The notes below the pieces were generated by a model, which worked only from the letters and a program-made list of their open reading frames with translations, had not been told where the DNA came from and made no database searches. Shown here piece by piece: positions 13,365 to 20,794 of a stretch of 22,100 nt of DNA. Position 1 is the stretch's first letter. Each line of letters starts with the position of its first letter. A program made the translations under genes and the position numbers. Origin of the DNA: DATMER01 sp035536935 (GTDB lineage: Bacteria > Acidobacteriota > Thermoanaerobaculia > Multivoradales > UBA5704); the NCBI GenBank assembly GCA_035536935.1, contig DATLNC010000106.1, positions 1 through 22,100 of the forward strand. The letters are read 5' to 3'.

Positions 13365-16300
13365 ATGGACGAGCCCTCTTCCCGCCGCAAGCGCCTCCGC
13401 CGGATCCTCGTGCTCCTGGCGGTGCTGGCGCTGCTCCCCGTCGCGCTCTTTCTGGCCCTGCGCTCGTCGGGTTTCCGGCAGTCGGTCCTGCGGCAGATCG
13501 CCGGGTGGCTGAGGACGGAGTACGGGCTCGTCCTGAAGGCGAAAGATTTCGAGGCCCGCTGGGACGGCTTCGCTCTCGATGGCGTCGAGGTCGGCGCGCC
13601 GGATGCCCGGCCGGTCTTCCGGGCCAGCCGGGTGGATGTCTCCATGGACATGCGGACCCTCCGCGGGCCGGTGCGGGTGATCCGGAACCTGGAGATCGAG
13701 GACGCGGTGCTCGACCTCTCGGCGCCCATCCCGAAGCTCCCCGAGTCGGACCCCCAGGCGCCGCCCGGCTTCAGCATCACCCGCATGGTGTTCCGCCGCG
13801 GCTCGGTTCTCGGGCCGCCGCCCGAGCCGCCCCTCTCGGATTGGGTCCGGAGCTGGCGGGTCGGCGAGGTCGAGGGCGGCGGGTCGTACGTGGACGGCCG
13901 GTGGGACGTGAGCATCGAGAGCTCCAGGGCGCACGTCGAGCGCCCCGGCTTTCCGGCCCTGGATCTGAGCCTGGGGACCCAGGTCGAGTACAAGGACGGC
14001 GAGCCGCTCGATATCAGATGGGTACGGGCGACCGGCGACGGCCTCCGGCTGACCGGGTCGGCCTCCGTTGCGATGCTGGAAGGGGCTTCGAGCTACGCGG
14101 CCTTCGACGTCCAGGTCGAGCCCCGGCTTCTGTCCGCGGGAGCGCCATCGGGAGGGAGCGTCCGAGCCAAGGGGGAGCTCTGGCTGCCCGATCCTCCCAT
14201 GGGCAAGGTGGCGGTCGCGGCCAGCGGCGTTCCGGCGGAGGTTCTGCGGCCCTATGTGGATGCCGCACTGTTCCAGGATCTCTCCCTGGCCGGAACGGTG
14301 GCGGATGCTGAAGCGGACCTCCAGCTCGAGCCGGCAGTGCAGGGGAAGGGAAAGATTGCCTGGAGGCGGGGAGACCGGCAGCTCGTCCGCATGGATCTGG
14401 AGGTGAAGGAGGATCAGGAGATCCGGCTGACCGCGGAAGGGGATCTCCTCCCGGGCTCACCGGGGCGCCGCCACGTCCGCGGCACGGTCGTGGCTTCGGC
14501 CTGGCCGGAGCTGGCCAAGGGAACGGCGGAGAAGGTCGATGTCGAGGTGAGGGTTCCCGACGTGCGGTCGGCTCTGGCGGAGGCGCGGGCGCTCTGGCCC
14601 CGGCTGATTCCGGCGGTGCCGGAGGGCGTTCCAGTGCAGGGGTCTCTGGAGGCGGATGCGCGGCTCTCAGGGGCGTTGACGTCTCCTTCCGCCAAGGTGG
14701 ACGCCTTGTGGGTGCCGGAGCCGGGGGCTCGGGTGAAGGTCCGGGCGGAAGGGCGGGTGGCGACTTGGACTGGATCGGCTCGGGCGGAGATGGAGAATTT
14801 GGCCCTTACGGGCCGCCCTCACCCCCCGGCCCCCTCTCCCGGTCCCCCGAGCACACCCGCCCCGGGAGAGGGGGAGACTTATGGGCGTGTCTCTGGCTTC
14901 ATCTCTCTTTCCGGCTCTCCTCGCTCCTACCGGACGACTGTCGACGCCGAGGTGACCCAGGCGGCGTATGGCCCCTATCTGGAGGGGTTGGAGCGGGGCC
15001 GGATCAGGGGGGAGGGCTCCCTCGCGCTACAGCCCCTCACCTATACGGGGACTTTGGACCTCGACGGCACCGGCCTCTTCGCCCGACCGAATGCCTCCGC
15101 GACCGCTCAGCTTGCCAGCTTCCAGGTCGAATCGAACGGCACCCTCAAGCTGGAGCCGATGTCCTACGTCGGCCATCTCACCTTCTCGGGAGCCGGACTC
15201 GACGCGCCCGGCATGGTCCTGGCCGAGCAACTGAACGTCGACTCGGACGGGACCTTCCGCCTCGACCCGCTCTCCTACAATGGAAAGGTCACGCTGACCG
15301 GCACCAACCTCAAAGCCCCGGAAACAGCCAGCGCAGACCAGTTGACCCTCGACGCCGACGGCTCTTTCTGTTGGAGCAAGTCTCCCCCTCTCCTGGGGAG
15401 GGCGTGCTCGGGGGACCGGGAGAGGGGGCCGGGGGGTGAGGGCTCCGTTCACCTGACCGCCGCCGGAGTCGAAATCCCCGCCGCAGGCGCCACCCTCCTC
15501 GAGCTCCAAGCCGAGGCGAGCACCGACGGCGAGGAGGTCCGCATCGCCTCCCTCACCGGCTCGCTGCCCGAGGGGCGGACGTTTTCAGCCTCGGGAAGCT
15601 TTGCAGCCGATCTCCAGACCGCCGACCTCGGCCTGCGGCTCGTCCGGCCGGTCGACCCGGTGCGCGAGGCCGAGCTGACGGCGACCCTCCGCAAGGGGAT
15701 CGTCGAGCTGTCGGCTCCCCGGATCGACACGGATGCCGGGCCGGCGAGCCTGCGGGCCACGATCCCGCTCGGAGCCCTGGCGCAGATTCCGGAGCTCGCC
15801 AAGCTGCCGGTCCAGCCGGCTCCGGGGCAGGTCTCCATCCACGCGCAGGCCCCCGAAGTGGACTCCGAATCCCTGCTCAAAGCCCTGGGGATGGAGGCGC
15901 GGCCCGAGCGCCTGCGAGGGGGAGTGACTGCCGACCTCACCTTCGATCCCATGGCTCCAGCCGCCGGACACGGCGAGATCCTCGTCGAGGGTCTGACGCT
16001 GGAGACGAAGGACGGGCGAGTGGCGGCGGAGGCTCCGGTGATCGCCCGCCTGGAGCGGGGGAGGCTGGAGCTGCAGCCTGTCCGGCTGCGGGTCGAGAGC
16101 GAGGAGATCGGAGCGACCGCGATCGACGTGAAGGGGACGGCCGACCTCGATCCTGCCTGGAAGCCGACGCAGGAACTTGCATCTCTCGTCCGGAGCCTGT
16201 CGGCCGAGGCCGGCGGCACGCTCGACGCCGCCCTGCTCAATCCCTTCCTCGAAGGAGGCATCGCCTCCGGTGCGCTGACCTTCCAGGCCTCGGCGAGCGG

Positions 16301-19300
16301 CAAGACTGACCGGATGGAAGCAACCTTGGCGGCGAGCGGTCCCGAAGCCTCGTTCTGGTGGCCCGCCGCGGCAGCCCGGATCGAAGGCCCCAGCCTGATC
16401 GGCTCCTGGTCGGGGGAGACCTGGAAGGCGAGCGGCAACGCCGGTCTGAACGGCGGAACGCTCGCCTTCAGCGCGGCGCCGGTGGAGAAGGGCGCCCTGG
16501 TGAGCCTCAACCTGGCCGACATCCCTTACCGGCTCGACTACGGCCTGACCACCCGGTTGGACGGCGTGCTCTCCCTGCATGTCCCGCTGCCGCTGACCGA
16601 CGAGGGGCGGCTGCGGCTCGACGGCACGCTCGACGTCGAGCGCGGAGTGCTGATCCGCGACATCAACCTGGACCGCGAGGTGCTCACGCTCCTCTTTGCT
16701 CCGGAGGACACTCCCGGTGCCGAAGAGACCCTGGCCGACCGGATCGATCTCGATCTGAACGTCACGACCGAGGACGGCGTCCGCGTCCGCAACAACGTGG
16801 CCGACCTGCGCGCCCACTGGAGCAGCCTGCATATCACCGGCACAGCCGAAAATCCGGCGATCCGCGGCCGGGTCGAGATCGATCCGGGCGGGCGCGCCGA
16901 TCTCTATGGCCAGACCGTGCGGATCGACCGCGGCGCCCTGATCTTCACCGGCAACCCGGCTCAGGACCCGCTCGTCGACATGGCGACCACCAGCTCCCTG
17001 GAAGATCCGACCATCGCCCGCCTGGCCGGCAGGCCCCTGGACGTCATCGCCCAGCCCGAGGCCGAGGTGCAGCTGGAAGAGGGCCAGGACCCGAATCAGG
17101 AAGAGACGGCGACCAGCGACGTCCTGACCTCCGGGCTCGCCGGCTACTACGGCGCCCGCGTGGTCTCGCGGCTCGGCGAATCGATCGGCCTTTCCCGGCT
17201 CTCCGTGCGCCAGGCGCTGGTGTTCGACAAGACCGACCCTTCCGCCCGGCTCACCGTCGGCAGCGACCTCTCCCCGAACGCGTCCTTCGCCCTCTCGGTC
17301 GACCTGCGCAACCCCGAGAGCCGGATCTGGCTCCTCGACCTCCACGGTTTCCGCGGCCTCCCCGGCCTGACCTTCGAAGCCTTCACGGCCGAGGCCGGCG
17401 TCGAGGGGCTGAGCATCCAGCAGACCCTGGACCTCGGCGGCAGCCGCGAGGTCCAGGAGAAGAACGACCGTCTGCGCCGTCTCCGCCTCGACGTCCCGCC
17501 CGGGATCTCCCGGTGGAACCAGCGGGCGCTGCGGCGCGCCGTCGGCCTGCGGAGGAAGGATACGGTCCCGCGGGAGGCCCCCTTCGAGATCGAGGTGGAC
17601 CTGGCCGAGCACCTGCGCCGGCTCGGCTATCCCGGCGCCCTGGTGACGGCCGAGGCGGTGCCGGTGGAGGACCGGCCCGGCTGGGTGGACCTGAACGTCA
17701 AGGTCGCCGCGCTCGGGCCTCGCGTCGAGATCGCCTTCGCAGGGGACAAACCGCCGCGGGCCTTCCGGTCCGAGATCCTCGCCGCCTACCGGGCCGACTT
17801 CTACGAGGAGCGCTCCCTGGAGGAGATGAAGGAGGCCGCCATCCGCGCCTTCCGCAGCGCCGGCCATCTCGATCCCCAGGTGGAGATCGAGGTCCGGCCC
17901 GGGACGAAAGAGGGGCGCACCGTCGTCATCCGTTCCGAAGCCGGTCCGAAGGAGGGGCTGGAGGAGCTGGAGATCGCCGGCGTCGATCCGGGCGTGGGCC
18001 GGCTCGCGGCCGGGAGCTTCCCCGGAAGGCTCTCCCGCGCCGAGCTGGCCGCCGCGGTTCCGGGCGCCGACCGCCGCCTCCTCGCCGCGCTTCGGAGCCT
18101 CGGCCATCCGCAGGCTGCGGTCACCGGCCGCGAGATCGCGGGCGAGCGCCTGACCGTCCGGGTCGAGCCCGGGCCGCGCCAGGCTTTCGGCCAGATAGAG
18201 ATCGCTGGAGTCGAGGAGGAGGAGCGGGAGCGGCTCGCTGCGCTGGTCCCGGCCCGCTCCGGCGACGGGTTCCGCGCGGACCTCGTCTCGACCGGAGTGC
18301 TCCGTCTCGAGGACTCGCTCCGGTCGCGCGGCTACCCCGATGCCGCCGTCCGCGCCGTCACCTATGCGGAAGAGCCGCTCGTGCCGCTCGTGGTAGGCGT
18401 CCGTTACGAGATCGTCCCCGGTCCACAAGTCCATGTCGCCGGGGTGGAAATCGAGGGCGAGCGCTGGACCCGCCCGACCCAACTCGCCAGCCTGACGGGT
18501 CTCGAGCCCGGCGAGCCGCTGGACCGCAACGCCGTCACCGAGGCCCAGAGCCGCCTCTACCGCACCGGCGTCTTCTCCCGGGTCACCGCGGAAGTGGACC
18601 GAACGCAAGAGGATGGGGCCCGCGTCACCTTCTCGGTGGCCGAGAGCCCCCGGTTCCATCTCGGCTACGGCGTGCGTTGGGAGAGCGGAGCCGGAACCGC
18701 GGCCATCGTCGATGCGAGCGACACCAACTTCCTGCGCCGCGGTCTGACCCTCGGTTTCCGTGCCCTGTACGAGCCGGACGATCACAGCGGCCGGGTGTAC
18801 CTGCGGACGGGAGGGCTCTTCGGCACCGGGATCTCGCTGGAGATCTTCGGCGCGGCGCGGCGCGAGCTGATCCCGGACGAGTTCCTGGGGGACCTCGAGC
18901 GGGAGACCGACGAAAGCTCGCTGCAGTTCGCCCGTCCGTTCGGGCGCCGGACCACCGGCCGCCTCTACTTCCGCTACCGCTCGGTCCATCTCTTCGAGGT
19001 GGAGCCGGACCCCTTCTTCCCCTTCGACCTGGAGCTAAACCGTCCCTATATGGGGACGCAGGTTCTGCACGACACCCGCGACGACCGGCTCGATCCCACG
19101 GCCGGTACTTTTCGCAGCCTCGACCTGTCGGGGAGCGGCCCGTTCCTGGGGAGCGATTTCAACTACGCGCGCCTGTACGGCCAGGTCCAAGGCTACCGGA
19201 CCTTCCGGCTCGCCGGCCGGCGGGTGGTCTGGGCGCAGGCGATGCAGTCGGGCGTGGCGCAGGCCTATTCGGGCCAGAGCCTGATCAGCGACGACCGTTT

Positions 19301-19634
19301 CTTCGCGGGAGGGGAGTTCTCGGTGCGGGGCTACGAAAGGCGGAGCCTGAGGGTGGAAGAAGGGGATCCCAGCGAGGAGACGCTGCTGGTTCTCAATCAG
19401 GAGCTGCGCTTCCCCCTCCCCTTTGCAGACCTGACGGGCCTCGTCTTCTTCGACGCCGGCCAGATCTGGGAGGGACTGGGAGCGTTCGGCACGGACCTCG
19501 CGAAGTCGCTGGGTCTCGGCGCCCGCTACAGAAGTCCCGTGGGTCTCCTTCGCCTCGATCTGGCCTTCCCCCTCGACCGCCGCCCTGGGGACGAGAGCTA
19601 TCAGCTCTATCTCGGGCTCGGGAACGCTTTCTAG
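13365..19634 (+). CDS. TamB-TamA/BamA fusion: inner-membrane to outer-membrane assembly protein
   Basis: One uninterrupted 2,089-aa frame joins two proteins that are normally separate. Residues 1-35 give a basic N-terminus and one membrane segment ('ILVLLAVLALLPVALFLAL') with no clear cleavage site, as in TamB/AsmA-type signal anchors. Residues about 40-1065 are long, beta-rich and repetitive. Residues about 1069-1360 match the TamB DUF490 region ('GRVEIDPGGRADLYGQTVRI', 'RLTVGSDLSPNASFALSVDL'). Residues about 1369-1762 hold about five POTRA-like units. Residues 1763-2089 form an Omp85 barrel with the 'GGEFSVRGY' motif of strand-lid contact and a terminal Phe ('LYLGLGNAF'), the usual BAM signal. 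In the known TAM complex TamA sits in the outer membrane and TamB links it to the inner membrane, assisting barrel assembly or lipid transport. Weak start context: no Shine-Dalgarno, TAACAT 12 nt upstream. Confidence 0.9.
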   Translation: MDEPSSRRKRLRRILVLLAVLALLPVALFLALRSSGFRQSVLRQIAGWLRTEYGLVLKAKDFEARWDGFALDGVEVGAPDARPVFRASRVDVSMDMRTLRGPVRVIRNLEIEDAVLDLSAPIPKLPESDPQAPPGFSITRMVFRRGSVLGPPPEPPLSDWVRSWRVGEVEGGGSYVDGRWDVSIESSRAHVERPGFPALDLSLGTQVEYKDGEPLDIRWVRATGDGLRLTGSASVAMLEGASSYAAFDVQVEPRLLSAGAPSGGSVRAKGELWLPDPPMGKVAVAASGVPAEVLRPYVDAALFQDLSLAGTVADAEADLQLEPAVQGKGKIAWRRGDRQLVRMDLEVKEDQEIRLTAEGDLLPGSPGRRHVRGTVVASAWPELAKGTAEKVDVEVRVPDVRSALAEARALWPRLIPAVPEGVPVQGSLEADARLSGALTSPSAKVDALWVPEPGARVKVRAEGRVATWTGSARAEMENLALTGRPHPPAPSPGPPSTPAPGEGETYGRVSGFISLSGSPRSYRTTVDAEVTQAAYGPYLEGLERGRIRGEGSLALQPLTYTGTLDLDGTGLFARPNASATAQLASFQVESNGTLKLEPMSYVGHLTFSGAGLDAPGMVLAEQLNVDSDGTFRLDPLSYNGKVTLTGTNLKAPETASADQLTLDADGSFCWSKSPPLLGRACSGDRERGPGGEGSVHLTAAGVEIPAAGATLLELQAEASTDGEEVRIASLTGSLPEGRTFSASGSFAADLQTADLGLRLVRPVDPVREAELTATLRKGIVELSAPRIDTDAGPASLRATIPLGALAQIPELAKLPVQPAPGQVSIHAQAPEVDSESLLKALGMEARPERLRGGVTADLTFDPMAPAAGHGEILVEGLTLETKDGRVAAEAPVIARLERGRLELQPVRLRVESEEIGATAIDVKGTADLDPAWKPTQELASLVRSLSAEAGGTLDAALLNPFLEGGIASGALTFQASASGKTDRMEATLAASGPEASFWWPAAAARIEGPSLIGSWSGETWKASGNAGLNGGTLAFSAAPVEKGALVSLNLADIPYRLDYGLTTRLDGVLSLHVPLPLTDEGRLRLDGTLDVERGVLIRDINLDREVLTLLFAPEDTPGAEETLADRIDLDLNVTTEDGVRVRNNVADLRAHWSSLHITGTAENPAIRGRVEIDPGGRADLYGQTVRIDRGALIFTGNPAQDPLVDMATTSSLEDPTIARLAGRPLDVIAQPEAEVQLEEGQDPNQEETATSDVLTSGLAGYYGARVVSRLGESIGLSRLSVRQALVFDKTDPSARLTVGSDLSPNASFALSVDLRNPESRIWLLDLHGFRGLPGLTFEAFTAEAGVEGLSIQQTLDLGGSREVQEKNDRLRRLRLDVPPGISRWNQRALRRAVGLRRKDTVPREAPFEIEVDLAEHLRRLGYPGALVTAEAVPVEDRPGWVDLNVKVAALGPRVEIAFAGDKPPRAFRSEILAAYRADFYEERSLEEMKEAAIRAFRSAGHLDPQVEIEVRPGTKEGRTVVIRSEAGPKEGLEELEIAGVDPGVGRLAAGSFPGRLSRAELAAAVPGADRRLLAALRSLGHPQAAVTGREIAGERLTVRVEPGPRQAFGQIEIAGVEEEERERLAALVPARSGDGFRADLVSTGVLRLEDSLRSRGYPDAAVRAVTYAEEPLVPLVVGVRYEIVPGPQVHVAGVEIEGERWTRPTQLASLTGLEPGEPLDRNAVTEAQSRLYRTGVFSRVTAEVDRTQEDGARVTFSVAESPRFHLGYGVRWESGAGTAAIVDASDTNFLRRGLTLGFRALYEPDDHSGRVYLRTGGLFGTGISLEIFGAARRELIPDEFLGDLERETDESSLQFARPFGRRTTGRLYFRYRSVHLFEVEPDPFFPFDLELNRPYMGTQVLHDTRDDRLDPTAGTFRSLDLSGSGPFLGSDFNYARLYGQVQGYRTFRLAGRRVVWAQAMQSGVAQAYSGQSLISDDRFFAGGEFSVRGYERRSLRVEEGDPSEETLLVLNQELRFPLPFADLTGLVFFDAGQIWEGLGAFGTDLAKSLGLGARYRSPVGLLRLDLAFPLDRRPGDESYQLYLGLGNAF
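14815..14880 (+). repeat. 66-bp REP-like element, left copy, inside the fusion gene
   Basis: This GC-rich element contains a perfect 13-bp stem (14830-14842 with 14862-14874) and a 19-nt loop. It is read in frame as a Pro/Gly/Glu-rich peptide ('PHPPAPSPGPPSTPAPGEGE', residues about 485-504) unlike the beta-rich sequence around it. Its inverted partner is at 15378-15443, and 63 of 66 bases match. The length of 66 nt is 22 codons, so the frame is kept. The sequence type, starting GCCCTCACCCCC, resembles palindromic repeats dispersed in many GC-rich genomes. Confidence 0.9.
15021..15366 (+). repeat. Three tandem 37-41-aa repeats in the TamB-like body
   Basis: Units begin at 15021 (residue 553), 15144 (594) and 15255 (631). 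Each starts with an 'L.L.PLSYTG' type strand, followed by 'L.GTGL..P', a variable stretch, then 'A.QL...V.SDGT'. The second and third are 37 residues, the first 41. The pattern suits alternating beta strands of the TamB groove. The block lies exactly between the two inverted 66-bp elements. Confidence 0.8.
15378..15443 (-). repeat. 66-bp REP-like element, right (inverted) copy
   Basis: This is the reverse complement of 14815-14880 with three mismatches, all in the loop or its edge. In the coding strand it reads in frame as 'SPPLLGRACSGDRERGPGGE' (residues about 673-692), again unlike its surroundings, and introduces two Cys close together with the preceding 'FCW'. Without the insert the neighbouring 'DADGS' and 'VHLTAAGVEIP' would join as normal TamB-like sequence. 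Confidence 0.9.
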
Positions 19635-19960
19635 GGGAACCGCCGCCCCCGGGAATTGGACGGTCCGAATTCAGAGGGCAGCCGTTGCCCTCCGAATTTG
19701 AACGGCATGAATTCAGAGGGCAGCGGCTGCCCCCCGAATTTGGAGGGTGGAAATTCAAGGGGCAGCCACTGCCCTCCGAATCTGGACGAGGGAAATCCAG
19801 GGGGCGGCCGCTGCCCCTTGAAATGGGAAGGCTCGAATTCAGGGGGCAGCCGCTGCCCTTCGAAATGGGAAGGCGCAAATTCAGGGGGCAGCCACTGCCC
19901 CCTGAAAATGGAAGGCTCAAATTCAAGGGGCAGCCGTTGCCCCCCGAATTTGGCCGCTAT
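19625..19960. repeat. Array of 42-bp palindromic units between convergent genes
   Basis: Seven units of exactly 42 bp start at 19667, 19709, 19751, 19793, 19835, 19877 and 19919; a decayed eighth unit (19625-19666) covers the stop codon of the fusion gene. Each unit is a 33-nt imperfect palindrome of the form AATTCAGGGGGCAG-loop-CTGCCCCCTGAATT with the dyad at position 17, then a variable 9-nt linker. Changes between units are mostly transitions, several of which turn a Watson-Crick pair into G-U. The last unit reaches the stop codon of the opposing TPR gene. It fills the whole 322-nt space between the genes. It could act as a bidirectional 3' end structure or a protein-binding array. Confidence 0.92.
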
Positions 19961-20760
19961 TTCTTCACGGCGCGAAGGATCATGCGCGCGCGCTCGGCTT
20001 CCGGAGAGTCGGGCGCGATCTTGAGGAAGCGCTCCATGTCGTTGACGAGAAGGTCCTTGCGGTTCAGCTTCTCGGCGGCGAGGCCGCGGTAGTAGTAGGC
20101 GTAGGCGAGGCCGGGATCCGAGTCGATCGCCCGGGAGAGCTGATCGAGCGCCGGCTGCCATTGTTCCTGGAACAGGCGCGTGACCCCGATCTGGTAGGGC
20201 ACCAGGGCGCCGAAGCCCTGCGCACGCTCGAACGCCGCGACCGCCTCGTCGTACTGGCGCAGCCGCTGGCGCGCCACTCCCAGGTAGTAATCGTTCCCTC
20301 CGGCCACCTCCGCGGCCTTGCGGAAGGCGCTGTCGGCCGCTCCGGAGTTGCGCTGGCGCAGGTAGGTCTCCCCCAGCCAGACCCAGGCCGCGGGATCGGA
20401 CGGCGCCATCTCCGTGGCTTTCCGCAGACGGGATTCGGACTCGCCGTAGCTCTTCTCCTGCTCCAGGACCCGTCCCAGGGCGACCGCCACGGCCGCGTTG
20501 CTGTCCGCCTGGCCGGCGACGGAATTGAGGGCGGAGCGGGCCTCCGAGGTCTTGTACTCCCAGAGCCTCCGGTCCACGGTGCCGATCTCGGCCGGGGGAG
20601 GAGCGGGGGACGCCGCCGGAGGCTGTTGCTGGTCCTGCTGCGGTGTAGGCTGCTCCTGCTTGCCCTTGTTTTTCTTGCCGCCGCCCTTCTTCTTCTGGGC
20701 GTCGGCAGCGAGGGGGGACAGGAGCAGCAGGCAGAGCAGCGCGGTGAGTATGCGTGGCAT
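19957..20760 (-). CDS. Exported TPR-repeat protein
   Basis: The product is 267 aa. It has a signal peptide ('MPRILTALLCLLLLSPLAADA'). A low-complexity linker rich in Lys, Gln and Pro follows (about 22-60, 'KKKGGGKKNKGKQ'). From about residue 63 it is helical with four to five tetratricopeptide repeats, for example 'AAWVWLGETYLRQRNSGAADSAFRKA', 'DYYLGVARQRLRQYDEAVAAFERA' and 'AYYYRGLAAEKLNRKDLLVNDMERFLKIAPD'. TPR proteins of this type are protein-binding scaffolds in the periplasm; the partner is unknown. The start at 20760 has AAGGAG 8 nt upstream and a TATACT box (minus strand of 20785-20790) close by, though no matching -35 is clear. It converges on the fusion gene across the palindromic array. 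It is 34 nt from the next minus gene, so it may also be read from that gene's transcript. Confidence 0.85.
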   Translation of the reverse strand: MPRILTALLCLLLLSPLAADAQKKKGGGKKNKGKQEQPTPQQDQQQPPAASPAPPPAEIGTVDRRLWEYKTSEARSALNSVAGQADSNAAVAVALGRVLEQEKSYGESESRLRKATEMAPSDPAAWVWLGETYLRQRNSGAADSAFRKAAEVAGGNDYYLGVARQRLRQYDEAVAAFERAQGFGALVPYQIGVTRLFQEQWQPALDQLSRAIDSDPGLAYAYYYRGLAAEKLNRKDLLVNDMERFLKIAPDSPEAERARMILRAVKK

Positions 20761-20794
20761 GTCGGTTTCTCCTTGCTCTACCCAAGTATAAGCC

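Noticed and set aside
15585..18989. 1,134-codon open frame on the minus strand
   Set aside because: It is antisense to the POTRA and DUF490 coding region. Its composition (Arg, Gly, Asp, Gln rich, no domains) is typical of a mirror frame in GC-rich DNA.
19667..19960. CRISPR array
   Set aside because: Units are palindromes 33 nt long with only 9-nt linkers; there are no unique spacers of 25-40 nt, no leader and no cas genes.
16358..20092. 1,244-codon plus-strand frame running through the fusion gene into the palindromic array
   Set aside because: It is the wrong frame of the fusion gene (Arg/Pro/Gly rich) and stays open through the array only because 42 is a multiple of three.
19631..20785. 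Long minus frame with repeated 'FGGQRLPPEF' peptides at its C-terminus
   Set aside because: Its upstream part is out of frame with the clear TPR protein, and the peptide repeat is a by-product of the palindromic array, appearing on both strands.
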